DNA of 64,000 nucleotides, taken from the NCBI GenBank assembly GCA_963693365.1, contig CAVNZM010000001.1, positions 62,001 through 126,000 of the forward strand. Reading direction: 5' to 3'. Position numbers and translations under genes: made by a program. Within the stretch, counting starts at the first letter, position 1. Every line of letters starts with the position of its first letter. The stretch is from Amoebidium appalachense. Lineage: Eukaryota > Ichthyosporea. The notes under the pieces were generated by a model that worked only from the letters and a program-made list of their open reading frames with translations, was not told where the DNA came from and made no database searches. Of this stretch, positions 1 to 10,712 are shown piece by piece.

Positions 1-103
1 TGGTGCACAAAAGGCATGTAATAAAGTCGATGCAGAACTTTTGTTCATGCATGTGAAAAACAAAGAAGGTGTTGGGTACGAATTTTAAGGTGAATGCCCG
101 TCT

Positions 104-421
104 GTGGCAATACTGTGTAACATACCAATTACACTGTCAAGCCTTGCACTAGCTGCCGGCACACCCCCACCAGAACAAAAGAATGTGGTATGGGCACCGT
201 TCCCTCACAACCCCAGCATACAGTGTCAGTATTTTGGCTGGAAGCCTTTCAGTTTCGAATTACGAATACCCTCCTTCACTACTGAAGAAAGTGACGTGGA
301 AGACGAATACGAATACGAATGCAAGGTGTTGTTGACTAACACATCGGACCATCATGTGTACCTACTAGGCCCTGGTACGGAGGTGACCATGTTATTCCCT
401 TGCAATATGATGACACTGTAA
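104..421 (+). CDS. Conserved small ORF of Lr1, copy 1
   Basis: This is a 105-residue ORF with one extra Leu compared with the 104-residue versions at 5209 and 37905. It has an acidic stretch near residues 63-72 and a C-terminal segment with Asn-Thr-Ser-Asp followed by Gly-Pro-Gly-Thr. Whether it is translated is unknown. Confidence 0.3.
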   Translation: MAILCNIPITLSSLALAAGTPPPEQKNVVWAPFPHNPSIQCQYFGWKPFSFELRIPSFTTEESDVEDEYEYECKVLLTNTSDHHVYLLGPGTEVTMLFPCNMMTL

Positions 422-1667
422 CAATTTAGCACGTGCATACCCCACCAATGGGCACATGCGGGAGACAACCCCACAAGCTGCCTTATTGGGCACCTCTGCT
501 AAAACGAATATTCTTCTCACGAAGGAACAGAAGAATGCCACGAACACGAACCACACACCCCCCAGGCAGCTACTTACGTCTGATGTATGAAAGTAGTAGG
601 TGTGTGAATGGGGTAACTTCATGAACACCAACACGAAAGCAAGCACAGCACAAAGCAGTTCCACGAATACGAATGGTTTTGGTATTCCACACAACGAACA
701 GAACCTACAGTAGGGCCACCTACAAATGAAGCAGAGGATGGGGCACCATCCAGACCTGCACTGGAGGATATGAAGATACGAAGCGCGCTCACGAAGTTGC
801 TTACAAAAGAAAGGGCGACTGCGACGACTTTTCTTTTTAGGCCAAGCCTCCAGAAGAATGTATTATGCCTGGAATCCCCCTGCTCAACGAAAATGGCTGG
901 CAAATGGGATACGAAAACTGCTCACGAATGGAAGCATGTGTTTTCTGAAGGAGGCTTGCTTTGCCTACCCTCTTCTTATGAATTATGAACCGGGCTTTTA
1001 CTGGTTCTGACGGGTGATATATTTCTTTATGTCGCCCAACGAAGAACACTTGGGCATTTTTATTCTGTTTTTCCCAGCTCCGATGATGCAGGGTTAAAGC
1101 TGAAAGGAAAGAAGTGCTCTTTGTTCATGAAAGAAGTGGCTTTTCCGGCCATGGTGACTCGCCTTACAGTCTTAAGGTAGAACCGGGATAAGGAGCAGCG
1201 GCTAAGCCTTGAAGCTATCCACCACTACCTGAGCTACGAAGTGACCTAAGGCTCGAGTTATATTCATTATCGAATGTTTGGTATGATCATTCATCCACAC
1301 AACCAAATTACTCGCAATTGAAAACGAATCTGCGGGAGTATCCTAAAAAGGAAAAATTCCCAAAAAGGAAAATACTACTTCTACAGAAAAGCCAAGCACA
1401 GAGACGAAGGCTTAGCGAATTATTCGCACGCACACTCTGCAACAATCTTCGCCACGAAAATGAAATCACAGAAGAATGCTGCATGAATTTACGTTTTGGC
1501 AAATGAAGAAGTGCTCATAGACGTGCACAACTCTATTCCACCGTCCTTGCTCTGTTCTGTCCAGCAGCTCGGCACACACAAGAATTCTCGCTGAAGGTTG
1601 TTTATCGCCTCTCAGCCTGGTGGTTTGCTTGTCTAACGACACCACCAGGCTCCCGACAAGGGGGGAG

Positions 1668-2147
1668 TGTAAACAACTGTACACATGAACTGTACATGTT
1701 TACTAAAGAATGTGATCTACTAGCACACGATTCGTGCTTTGTCATGAATATCACATAAATATTATGTCCGCACCAATAGGACTCACTCTGACCTAAGAAT
1801 TGAACCATATATGGTTCTTCCGCTGCATACCACATAAACGAAGTGAACCAATAAGAGGTTTGCATAAATAGGACAAAGGTCTGACTGGCTCGGACCGCAC
1901 CAGAATCACGAATGGCATGTTGCCACCCGCGCTGGCCGCGGATGAACCAATCCTGGGCCTTGATCCGAAACCTGGGGGCTATATAAGAAAGCCGTCCCAG
2001 TACGGGGATCACATCAGTGAAGTCTGAGACAGACTGAGTCGGCCCATAGTAAAAGCAACCTGGCCGCGTGTGCCTTTCTACCCGTTCTCTGTCTTTATTT
2101 TGATTCAGTTGTACTCTGCCTTATCCTAACTAGTCCAACTGTTTACA
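1668..2147 (+). repeat. Lr1 3' LTR (480 bp)
   Basis: The LTR begins TGTAAACA and ends TGTTTACA, an 8-bp terminal inverted repeat. A purine-rich tract, ACAAGGGGGGAG, lies just before it and fits a polypurine tract. A TATA-like motif (TATATAAG) lies near 1980. The 480-bp length matches the copies at 6774, 36393 and 39468. Confidence 0.9.
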
Positions 2148-3631
2148 GCCCTTCCACCTCTCGGGTGGGCCCCAACCTACCCACCACCCCGGAGGCAGCT
2201 GCCGCTATCACGGTGGATATTGCCAAAGAAGTCGCCCTCGGCCACCTGCGCGGCCCCCTCTCCCCGGCCCAATTCTTTGCCGAATTTCCGGTCCACCGTT
2301 CCTCTCCCATCGGCGCCGTTACCAAGAAAGGGAACCCCCCCAAGTACCGTCGAATCCACCACCTCTCCTGGCCCTGGGGTAGCAGTGTCAATGACAGCAT
2401 CACCTACCCCGACGAACTTCAGTACATTCGCGCCCGGGATGTCACCCAACTCATTCTCGACGCAGGCCCCGGCTGCTACATGGCCGTGGCAGATGTACAG
2501 GCTGCCTTCCGGCACATGCCCATCCGACCGGAAGACCACCACTTACTGGCATTCAAATGGCAAGGGCATTTTTACGTTGAAACCAGACTGCCCTTCGGCC
2601 TGAAATCTAGCCCAGCCATCTGGGAACGGATCGCGTCCACCCTACAGTGGCTGGCACACCAGCACGGTATTACCCTCATCCGCCACTACGTAGACGACTG
2701 GATTATAGTCGCCCCCACACAAGAGCAGTGCCAACGTCACCTATCCACCTTCCTGCAACTCTGCCGAGAGCTGCACATTGCCATCTCCGAAGACAAGATG
2801 CAGGGCCCGGCTACCCGTGTCGTCTTCATCGGTATCGAATTCGACTCCATCGCCATGGAGGCACGGATCCCGGCTTCCAAGCTCTCGGCCCTACTCGACC
2901 TCACTTCCCACCCAAAGCCCACCATCACCATTCGGGACCTCCAGTCCCTCCTCGGCAAACTCACCTGGTGTGCCCAGCTGGTTCCCCCCGGGAGGGCCTT
3001 CTCTCAGCGCCTATGGGCCCTTCTCCGGACCCACCCGCACCTTGCCGGCCACCACCACATACGACTGACTGCTGCCGCCCGGGCCGACATAGCCGAATGG
3101 CACCAGTTCCTCACATCATGGAATGGGGTGCACCTCATCACACCCCCCACATACACCACCCTGGCCACTGATGCTGCCGGATCGGTGGGTCTAGGAGGCC
3201 ACTGGCTCGACCAATGGTTCTTCATGCCCTGGTCCCCCTCCACCCAAGCCCTCTTTGCTCATGAGGGTAAACTCGGTTCTTCCGTCATCGAACTCCTGGC
3301 CATCGCAGCCGCCGTGGCCCTCTGGGCCCCCTCCTGGTCCACCCACCATGTCCGTATTTTATGCGACAACACGGGTGCTGTGTCTGACCTGCACTCCCGG
3401 TCTTCCCCCCACCCCGTGATGGCCAAACTTATTCGGTTCATCACCCGCATGGAAATGCAATACCAATTTACGTTACAGGCATCCTACCTACCAGGACCCC
3501 TCAACCATCTGGCCGATGCCATTTCTCGTAACCAACTTCCCCGGGCCCGACGACTCCGACCTTCCCTGCAACCGGAGCCCTGCACCTTCCCCTCCTGGGT
3601 CCACGAGTTCCTATCCCTTCCCTTGGGCTAA
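2148..3631 (+). CDS. Reverse transcriptase-RNase H of YR-A (5'-truncated)
   Basis: This reads open for about 490 codons. RT motif A is Val-Ala-Asp-Val-Gln near 2479-2500. The LPFGLKSSPAIW motif lies near 2590. The catalytic box YVDDW is at about 2686-2700. RNase H follows, with ATDAAGS near 3160, a conserved Glu in SSVIELLA, and CDNTGAV near 3365. No methyltransferase domain of the DIRS1 type follows. The N-terminus is cut by the Lr1 insertion, and the GTG at 2165 is not a real start; upstream codons match the intact ORF2 of other copies. The frame ends in TAA directly before a run of 23 C. Confidence 0.9.
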
Positions 3632-4717
3632 CCCCCCCCCCCCCCCCCCCCCCCAGATCTCCCGTTCCGGAGCAACACTGGCAGATTGGCCCCCCACTTT
3701 GCTCCGGCCGAGCTGCTTCGAGCCACCACTACCCTGCAGGAATGCCAGGCCCTGAGTCTCAACCTCGACTCTCGGGCCTTTTACTCCCGGGTGCAAAAAG
3801 TGTTCATCGATTTCTGTGTGGCATCTCGGCTGCAATCCTCCTCCGGGTCCTCCCTCCCGGCCTCCCCACACACCGTGCAACTTTTTCTCGCCTGGTGTGC
3901 CCAACGAGGGGTACAGGCCTCTTCCTTAACCGGCTACAATTCGGCCATCACCAGGCTCCACCTCGACATGGGCCTCCCTGCTCCCTACCCCCACGACAAG
4001 TCCCTGGCCTGGTTCCTACGGGGGGTGGGCCGATGGCAGCTTTCTCACAACATCCGACCCCGCTCATCTACCAGGGAACCCCTCCTCCCCTCCCACCTCC
4101 GCCTACTCCAGGGCCAGTGCCCCACCACGGCCTCCTCGGCCAATCTCCGGCTATGGACGGCCCTCATCGTCGGTTTCTGTGGTCTCCTCCGTTCAGGGGA
4201 ATTTACCTCCAAAACCCTGACTTCTTTCGACCCGTCCCGTCACGCTAAACGGAAGGACGTGACCTTCAGCTACACCCCCACCGGTACTTTGTCCCATGCC
4301 ACCCTCCACCTGCCAACCTCTAAGACGGATGTACAGGCCCGAGGTGTCAACGTCACCCTAGCTGCCCTGCCCCTCACCCACTTCTCCCCAGCCCATCTCC
4401 TCCGGCAGTTCCTGGATACAACGTCCGGTCAACCCGACGACCCCCTCTTCAGTCTCGGTGGCATCCCCTACACCAAGAGTGCTTTCTCTGCCGATTTCCG
4501 TGCCCTCCTCTCCCGGGCAGGCCTCTCACCCTCCCGGTTTGCCGGACACAGCCTCCGCATCGGGGGGGCCACAGCACTGGCTGAGGCCGGGGTCGACGAC
4601 TCCCGGATCAAACAACTCGGCAGGTGGTCCTCCGACTGCTTCCTGATCTATACCCGACTTCGTCCGGCCTCCATTGCTGCCACCACCACACGTGTATTCG
4701 CCTCTCTTCTTAAGTGA
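3632..4717 (+). CDS. Tyrosine recombinase of YR-A
   Basis: This would integrate the circular DNA copy of the element. The first active-site Arg lies in CGLLRSGEF (near 4180). Box II has HSLRIGGAT (near 4546), then GRWSS, and the nucleophilic Tyr in FLIYTR (near 4646). The ORF is in the same frame as RT-RNase H, separated only by TAA and a 23-C tract that reads as Pro. There is no ATG at the start of the domain, so it may need stop readthrough or another start. It looks intact to its stop at 4715-4717. Confidence 0.88.
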   Translation, partial: PPPPPPPPDLPFRSNTGRLAPHFAPAELLRATTTLQECQALSLNLDSRAFYSRVQKVFIDFCVASRLQSSSGSSLPASPHTVQLFLAWCAQRGVQASSLTGYNSAITRLHLDMGLPAPYPHDKSLAWFLRGVGRWQLSHNIRPRSSTREPLLPSHLRLLQGQCPTTASSANLRLWTALIVGFCGLLRSGEFTSKTLTSFDPSRHAKRKDVTFSYTPTGTLSHATLHLPTSKTDVQARGVNVTLAALPLTHFSPAHLLRQFLDTTSGQPDDPLFSLGGIPYTKSAFSADFRALLSRAGLSPSRFAGHSLRIGGATALAEAGVDDSRIKQLGRWSSDCFLIYTRLRPASIAATTTRVFASLLK

Positions 4718-4745
4718 AACCTTTGGAGCAAGCATACTGCTCTCG

Positions 4746-4834
4746 TGCCGTGGTTTACAACCATTGCAGGTTCACTTTCGTCCAAGGGGATGTCCCCCTA
4801 GAGGCAACACACGTCCCGGAGTAGTTTTCATAGA
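4746..4834 (+). repeat. B1 split repeat of YR-A
   Basis: This ~89-bp unit runs from TGCCGTGG to TTTCATAGA. The same sequence recurs as B1 and B2 in YR-B, YR-C, YR-D and YR-F. It contains the interrupted palindrome GGGGATGTCCCC at 4786-4797. Confidence 0.88.
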
Positions 4835-4903
4835 GGTTTTATTTGTGGAAATTATTGACATAAATATTTTTCTGGGTAAACACGTAGGATGGGTGTTCGA
4901 TAC
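4835..4903 (+). repeat. A2 split repeat of YR-A, truncated
   Basis: It starts GGTTTTATTTGTGG like the 5' terminus (A1) of YR-C, YR-E and YR-F. It stops after about 69 bp at the join with Lr1 copy 2. Confidence 0.8.
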
Positions 4904-5208
4904 AGGACATAAGGTGCTGTGAAAGTAGTTTTGCATGCATGCTTCGAATTTCTTGCTGTTTTCGAATACAGCATGCCCCATAGTTTAGCGCACAGGATGC
5001 ACAACATGCGCATGAATGTATGCTGGCATGCCTAAACACATTACGAACATATGCCTCATGTATGGCGGCCCTTCCTGGTGCCACGCCCTAACGAATTTGC
5101 ACTCTTGGTGCACAAAAGGCATGTAATAAAGTCGATGCAGAACTTTTGTTCATGCATGTGAATAACAAAGAAGGTGTTGGGTACGAATTTTAAGGTGATT
5201 GCCCGTCT

Positions 5209-5523
5209 GTGGCAATACTGTGTAACATACCAATTACACTGTCAAGCCTTGCACTAGCTGCCGGCACACCCCCACCAGAACAAAAGAATGTGGTATGGGC
5301 ACCGCTCCCTCACAACCCCATCATACAGTGTCAGTATTTTGGCTGGAAGCCTTTCAGTTTCGAATTACGAATACCCTCCTTCACTACTGAAGAAAGTGAC
5401 GTGGAAGACGAATACGAATACGAATGCAAGGTGTTGTTGACTAACACATCGGACCATCATGTGTACCTAGGCCCTGGTACGGAGGTGACCATGTTATTCC
5501 CTTGCAATATGATGATACTGTAA
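5209..5523 (+). CDS. Conserved small ORF of Lr1, copy 2
   Basis: This is the 104-residue version of the ORF described at 37905. Most differences among the three copies are single residues, and the frame stays open. Confidence 0.3.
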   Translation: MAILCNIPITLSSLALAAGTPPPEQKNVVWAPLPHNPIIQCQYFGWKPFSFELRIPSFTTEESDVEDEYEYECKVLLTNTSDHHVYLGPGTEVTMLFPCNMMIL

Positions 5524-6773
5524 CAATTTAGCACGTGCATACCCCACCAATGGGCACATGCGGGAGACAACCCCACAAGCTACCTTATTGGGCACCTCTG
5601 CTAAAACGAATATTCTTCTCACGAAGGAACAGAAGAATGCCACGAACACGAACCACACACTCACCAGGCAGCTACTTACATCTAATGTATGTAAGAAGTA
5701 GGGTGTGTGAACGGGGTAACTTCATGAACACCAACACGAAAGCAAGCACAGCACAAAGCAGTTCCACGAATACGAATGGTTTTGGTATTCCACATAACGA
5801 ACAGAACCTACAGTAGGGCCACCTACAAATGAAGCAGAGGATGGGGCACCATCCAGACCTGCACTGGAGGATATGAAAACACGAAGCGCGCTCACGAAGT
5901 TGCTTACAAAAGAAAGGGCGACTGTGACGACTTTTCTTTTTAGGCCAAGCCTCCAGAAGAATGTATTATGCCTGGAATCCCCCTGCTCAACGAAAATGGC
6001 TGGCAAATGGGATACGAAAACTGCTCACGAATGGAAGCATGTGTTTTCTGAAGAAGGTTTGCTTTGCCTACCCTCTTCTTATGAATTATGAACCGGGTTT
6101 TTACTGGTTCGAATTCTGACGGGCTGATATATTTCTTTATGCCGCCCAACGAAGAACACTTAGGGCATTTTTATTCATGTTATTCCCGGCTTCGATGATG
6201 CAGGGTTAAAGCTGAAAGGAAAGAAGTGCTCTTTGTTCATGAAAGAAGTGGCTTTTCCGGCCATGGTGACTCGCCTTACAGTCTTAAGGTAGAACCGGGA
6301 TAAGGAGCAGCGGCTAAGCCTTGAAGCTATCCACCACTACCTGAGCTACGAAGTGACCTAAGGCTTGAGTTATATTCATTATCGAATGTTTGGTATGATC
6401 ATTCATCCACACAACCAAATTACTTGCAATTGAAAACGAATCTGCGGGAGTATCCTAAAAAGGAAAAATTCCCAAAAAGGAAAATATTACTTCTACAGAA
6501 AAAGCCAAGCACAGAGACGAAGCGAACAATTCGCACGCACACTCTGCAACAATCTTCGCCACGAAAATGAAAGCACAGAAGAATGCTGCATGAATTTACG
6601 TTTTGGCAAACGAAGAAGTGCTCATAGACGTGCACAACTCTATTCAACCATCCTTGCTCTGTTCTGCCCAGCAGCTCGGCGCACAAGAATTCTCGCTGAA
6701 GGTTGTTTATCGCCTCTCAGCCTGGTGGTTTGCTTGTCTAACGACACCACCAGGCTCCCGACAAGGGGGGGAG

Positions 6774-7253
6774 TGTAAACAACTGTACACATGAACTGTC
6801 CATGTTTACTAAAGAATGTGATCTACTAGCACACGATTCGTGCTTTGTCATGAATATCACATAAATATTATGTCCGCACCAATAGGACTCACTCTGACCT
6901 AAGAATTGAACCATATATGGTTCTTCCGCTGCATACCACATAAACGAAGTGAACCAATAAGAGGTTTGCATAAATAGGACAAAGGTCTGACTGGCTCGGA
7001 CCGCACCAGAATCACGAATGGCATGTTGCCACCCGCGCTGGCCGCGGATGAACCAATCCTGGGCCTTGATCCGAAACCTGGGGGCTATATAAGAAAGCCG
7101 TCCCAGTACGGGGATCACATCAGTGAAGTCTGAGACAGACTGAGTCGGCCCATAGTAAAAGCAACCTGGCCGCGTGTGCCTTTCTACCCGTTCTCTGTCT
7201 TTATTTTGATTCAGTTGTACTCTGCCTTATCCTAACTAGTCCAACTGTTTACA
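6774..7253 (+). repeat. Lr1 3' LTR, copy 2
   Basis: 480 bp with TGTAAACA and TGTTTACA termini, preceded by the same G-rich polypurine tract. Its last bases supply, on the minus strand, the TAA that ends the truncated transposase exon. Confidence 0.9.
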
Positions 7254-8052
7254 CTGCCCCCGCGGCGGCCTCGCTCGCCGCCAAAGCGGCCGCCTGCACT
7301 GTTTTGGCTTTCCGGTTTGCTTTGTTGGGTGCTTTCTTCGCTTGTTCCTTGCGTTGACGCACATACGCGCTCAGGTGGCAGTTGGTTGCAACGGGTATCA
7401 GTCGTTCCACTAGTGCTCTCTTTTGCGTGCCGCACACCCCACACTCGTCCATAAGTGCCTTATCGGTATTGTACCTTTTGACTGCATGTTCGCTGAGTAG
7501 CACAGCCACCGTTCTATGGCTGCCCCCCGGAAGGTACGTGTTGACCAGTGGCTTTAGCAGTGCCTCCACCACACAGTAGACCAATGTGACAATGCTCACT
7601 GCTGGTGGTGAAGGGAAAGTCAGGCCCCCCCGATTGGCGGCGCGGATGAGTCGGTAGTGATCGTCTATGGCTCTTCCGGCCGTAGTGGTGGCTGTTTCGG
7701 TAGCTGTGGTGCTTGTTTCAGTGGGTGTGTTGGTGTTTTTGTTGGGTGTGGTGATTTCGAGATGTGCACGACATGTGTTGCAGGCTCCAACACCGCGCAC
7801 GTGATGCGCGTGCACACAGAACCCTGCCCGGTAGGTTAGCACCTCTGGCTTTCTGATGTCTTCGCTGATTTTATAGAGGTGGCCCCAGATGGTGTTGTTG
7901 TAGAGTGGGAGAATGGTCTCGATGGTGATCGTTTTGCGTTTGCTGTTGAGCGCTGTGTTCATGTTGTCGAACAGCTGTGTTACACTTGTGCCCGTCTGCA
8001 CTGCCAGCTTTGCCAGCTTCTGCACCCGTATCCTTTTGACGGCCTGGAGAGT
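7254..8052 (-). pseudogene. P-like transposase, C-terminal exon
   Basis: A splice acceptor (GAACAG) lies just before 8052, and the frame joins in phase 0 with the exon at 8861-9013. The product begins TLQAVKRIRVQKLAKL and is about 266 residues. It has paired cysteines (CNTCRAH, and CGVCGT near the end), an STTATETATT-rich linker and a Lys/Ala-rich tail. The stop codon comes from the Lr1 LTR end, so the natural C-terminus is lost. Confidence 0.6.
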
Positions 8053-8223
8053 CTGTTCATAGAGGTGAGTTTATTGTGTGATTTGTGTATATATAGATGG
8101 CACGTGGCTATAAAAGTTTAATATGACACACTATGGCGCGGGCGCGCAAGCAGTGTATCATAGCATATCTTCGTGTGTACACAAGCATGGTTTAGGTATA
8201 TCTGCATGGGGTTGTGTATGTAT

Positions 8224-8292
<69 letters not shown>

Positions 8293-8399
8293 TATGGTGT
8301 GTGTGTGTGTGTGTGTGTGGTGTTTGGTGTATGTGTGTCTGTCTGTCTGTGTGTCTGTGTGTGTGTGTGTGTGTGTGCGTGTACGTGTGTGCATTTTTG
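8224..8399 (+). repeat. (GT)n microsatellite
   Basis: A GT run with a few CC, TC and GC interruptions, in an intron of the P-like transposase remnant. Several out-of-frame ORFs cross it and are not genes. Confidence 0.95.
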
Positions 8400-8791
8400 T
8401 GGTTTGAGTTCAACAGCCCCCCCCCCCCCCTCCCCCCCCACCCCCTAATTTTATTTTTCGTTCAGTTTTCTTTGCACCCTTTCTTTTCACCACACTCCTT
8501 TTATCCTGATACCCCCCCTCCCCCTCCCCCTCCTCCTCCAACCCCTTCTTCCGTCCCTGCCTCTCTCGCTATCCCCCCCCCCCCCTCCCCTTTTTTTTTC
8601 TCCTGATTATTTTATTCCCCGGGGCCACCATGTCATGACACCACTATCCCATTATTAAGGTGAATCACCAAATCATCCTATATCTGTTCTGTCTCTGTTC
8701 TTTGTAATGCTGTATGAATCGTGTGTGTGTGATGTATCTCTTGTGTTTCATTGTTGCAGGCAGTGGGTGGGTGGCTGAGTAGGGTAGGTGT

Positions 8792-8822
<31 letters not shown>

Positions 8823-8860
8823 GGGGGGGGGGCGGGGGATCCAGGAGGGGAGGTACCCAC
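8400..8860. other. Intronic spacer with C- and G-tracts
   Basis: Contains C-rich tracts at 8419-8590 and an uninterrupted G-tract near 8806-8832. No coding sequence is recognised. It lies between two transposase exons. Confidence 0.7.
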
Positions 8861-9013
8861 CTGTGCTGTCCCAACGTTGTAGTTCCCACCGCTGTACTGT
8901 CGGATTGTGCCAAAGGCACCCTCAAGGGGGTCGGTTTGAAACTTTCTGGTGAGCACAAAGTTGAGCTTCTCGCCGCTCACGCCGCTGTCCAGGAGATAGC
9001 GGATGAGACTGGC
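8861..9013 (-). pseudogene. P-like transposase, core exon
   Basis: 51 codons, phase 0 at both ends, acceptor TTTGCAG and donor CACAG/GTGGGT. The motif LNFVLTRKFQTDPLEGAFG followed by TIRQYSGG is the hallmark of P-element/THAP9 transposase near the end of its catalytic region, usually written LTxKFxQDxLExxFGxIR. The host gene's exons show no such motif. Confidence 0.78.
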
Positions 9014-9084
9014 CTGCAAATTAAAAGTCAGCAAAATCTGTGTGGCACCACATTTGACTACGCTTGGCATGTGAAAAACCATAT

Positions 9085-9133
9085 GGAAAAGCCCCCCCCC
9101 CCCCCCCCCCCCCCCTCCCCACCCACCCATCCC

Positions 9134-9199
<66 letters not shown>

Positions 9200-9288
9200 C
9201 ACACAAACACACTGATGCGGCGCGCACACACACCCGTGTCACACACACACACACACACACACACAGTGTCACACACAGACACACACAA

Positions 9289-9324
<36 letters not shown>

Positions 9325-9330
9325 TTCATG
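9085..9330 (+). repeat. C-tract and (CA)n microsatellite
   Basis: A C-rich tract at about 9092-9130, then CA repeats to 9330 with short interruptions. Intronic in the transposase remnant. Confidence 0.95.
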
Positions 9331-9444
9331 CCGGTCGACTCCTCATGTGACCTTGTGTGTTGGGGGGGTGAGGGGGTGAGGGGGCGAGGGCATGAGGACA
9401 GGACATTGGTGGGGATTTTGAGGGGGGGGGGGGGGGGGGGGTAC

Positions 9445-9821
9445 CATTGTCTTGCTCGTAAACGCCAGCGACCACTGTGTTTCCTCCGTAAAACCCCCCT
9501 CGCCAGTAGGCATGCTCACCACCCACTCAGCGAATTTCTCCAGCCAAATCAGCCGCTGGTCACTGCTGCTGGTGAATGCAGCACACCATGGGTCCAATTT
9601 GCGCGCCGCATATGTGGTGGTACCGATGTTCATAAGCTTCCACCACCGTGCGATTTGTTTTAGGAAGTTTGCGGTGAACTTAAACAGGGGTTCATCAACC
9701 ACGTGGTTGTTGAGCGCAGCAATGGTGGACTCGTGGAACACAGCCAAAGCTGGCCCCACCTTCTGCTTGTCGAAGTTGTTGGGCCAGAGAACGGTGGGTG
9801 TGAGTTTGAAGGCCTCCTTGA
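9445..9821 (-). pseudogene. P-like transposase, middle exon (5'-truncated)
   Basis: Reads VLWPNNFDKQKVGPALAVF, then FLKQIARWWKLMNIGTT, ending AFTSKTM before a donor G/GTACC that runs straight into a C-tract. The segment resembles the P-type transposase stretch upstream of the LTxKF motif. Its 5' side is lost at the YR-D junction. Confidence 0.6.
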
Positions 9822-10038
9822 GTGCCTCCTCTCCCGGGCAGGCCTCTCACCCTCCCGGTTTGCCGGCCACAGCCTCCGCATAGGGGGGGCCACAGCACTG
9901 GCTGAGGCCGGGGTCGACGACTCCCGGATCAAACAACTCGGCAGGTGGTCCTCCGACTGTTTCCTGATCTATACCCGACTTCGTCCGGCCTCCATTGCTG
10001 CCACTACCACACGTGTATTCGCCTCTATTCTTAAGTGA
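9822..10038 (+). pseudogene. Tyrosine recombinase C-terminus (YR-D)
   Basis: Retains HSLRIGGAT, GRWSS and the catalytic Tyr in FLIYTR, but not the first active-site Arg. The frame is open into unrelated upstream sequence by chance. Confidence 0.85.
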
Positions 10039-10066
10039 AACCTTTGGAGCAAGCATACTGCTCTCG

Positions 10067-10712
10067 TGCCGTGGTTTACAACCATTGCAGGTTCACTTTC
10101 GTCCAAGGGGATGTCCCCCTAGAGGCAACACACGTCCCGGAGTAGTTTTCATAGAGGTTTTATTTGTGGAAATTATTGACATAAATATTTTTCTGGGTAA
10201 ACACGTAGGATGGGTGTCCGATATCAACAGGCTTCGTTTCATGTTTTAGCAGTTCGCGTTCGGCTGCCCGCATACGGGCACCTATTAGCCGATCAAAACA
10301 TCAGATTCCACAGATCACTAGACCGAGTTTGATTGGCTCAGGATCAGATTTCACATAACACTAGATCGATTTTGATTGGCTCAGTTCGGTAGCCTTAGGT
10401 ATATAAGCACGACAGTTTTTAGCAGATCAGCAAGCAACAAACACATCTTCTGTGTTTAGCACCTACAGCTTTACAGCTATATTTTCTTTTTCACCCACCC
10501 ACCTACACCCTACACTCAACCCCCATTGATCCCCACATACGTGCTGTTTTTTCACGGGGCGAAGACTTCCCCTTTTTTTGGGCACAAGGACCTCACGGAT
10601 CAATAAAATGATGACTGGGGGCTTGCCGTGGTTTACAACCATTGCAGGTTCACTTTCGTCCAAGGGGATGTCCCCCTAGAGGCAACACACGTCCCGGAGT
10701 AGTTTTCATAGA
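10067..10712 (+). repeat. B1-A2-B2 tail of YR-D
   Basis: B1 and B2 are near-identical ~89-bp units. Between them lie A2 (a copy of the 5' terminal unit with CCAAT boxes and a TATA box) and a ~145-bp spacer rich in CACCC with an AATAAA near 10601. This is the split direct repeat arrangement of Ngaro-type elements. Confidence 0.88.

Larger units (their letters stand above)
1..2147 (+). mobile_element. Lr1 LTR element, copy 1 (3' part)
   Basis: This is the internal region plus 3' LTR of a repeated LTR element that I call Lr1. It matches 37801-39947 almost base for base, and 5107-7253 closely. The 5' part lies left of the window. No protease, RT or integrase can be seen. The right flank continues in the RT reading frame of a YR element, so Lr1 inserted into that gene. 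Confidence 0.85.
2148..4903 (+). mobile_element. YR-A: Ngaro-like YR retrotransposon, 5'-truncated
   Basis: It carries RT/RNase H, a tyrosine recombinase, repeat B1 and the first ~69 bp of A2. Lr1 copy 1 interrupts the RT ORF at 2147. The 3' end breaks off inside A2 where Lr1 copy 2 starts. It has the best preserved RT and recombinase ORFs in the window. Confidence 0.88.
4904..7253 (+). mobile_element. Lr1 LTR element, copy 2 (5'-truncated)
   Basis: The internal sequence matches 37603 onward and ends in a 3' LTR. The 5' LTR and about 730 bp of internal sequence are missing, and the left end abuts a broken YR-A A2 repeat. The right end lies inside the P-like transposase exon. Small differences from copies 1 and 4 show it is not a recent duplicate of either. 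Confidence 0.85.
9822..10712 (+). mobile_element. YR-D: 3' fragment of a YR element
   Basis: Contains the last ~70 codons of the recombinase and a complete B1-A2-B2 tail (B1 10067-10155, A2 from 10156, B2 10624-10712). It has no gag or RT. It lies within the P-like transposon. The 3' end is the normal element end; the 5' end is truncated. Confidence 0.88.

Noticed and set aside
392-694. Overlapping small ORFs in Lr1 (several frames)
   Set aside because: They differ between copies or lie antisense, without motif or start context; only the ORF at 104, 5209 and 37905 is kept.
2148-4717. DIRS1-type element
   Set aside because: No methyltransferase domain, and the ends are split direct repeats rather than inverted terminal repeats.
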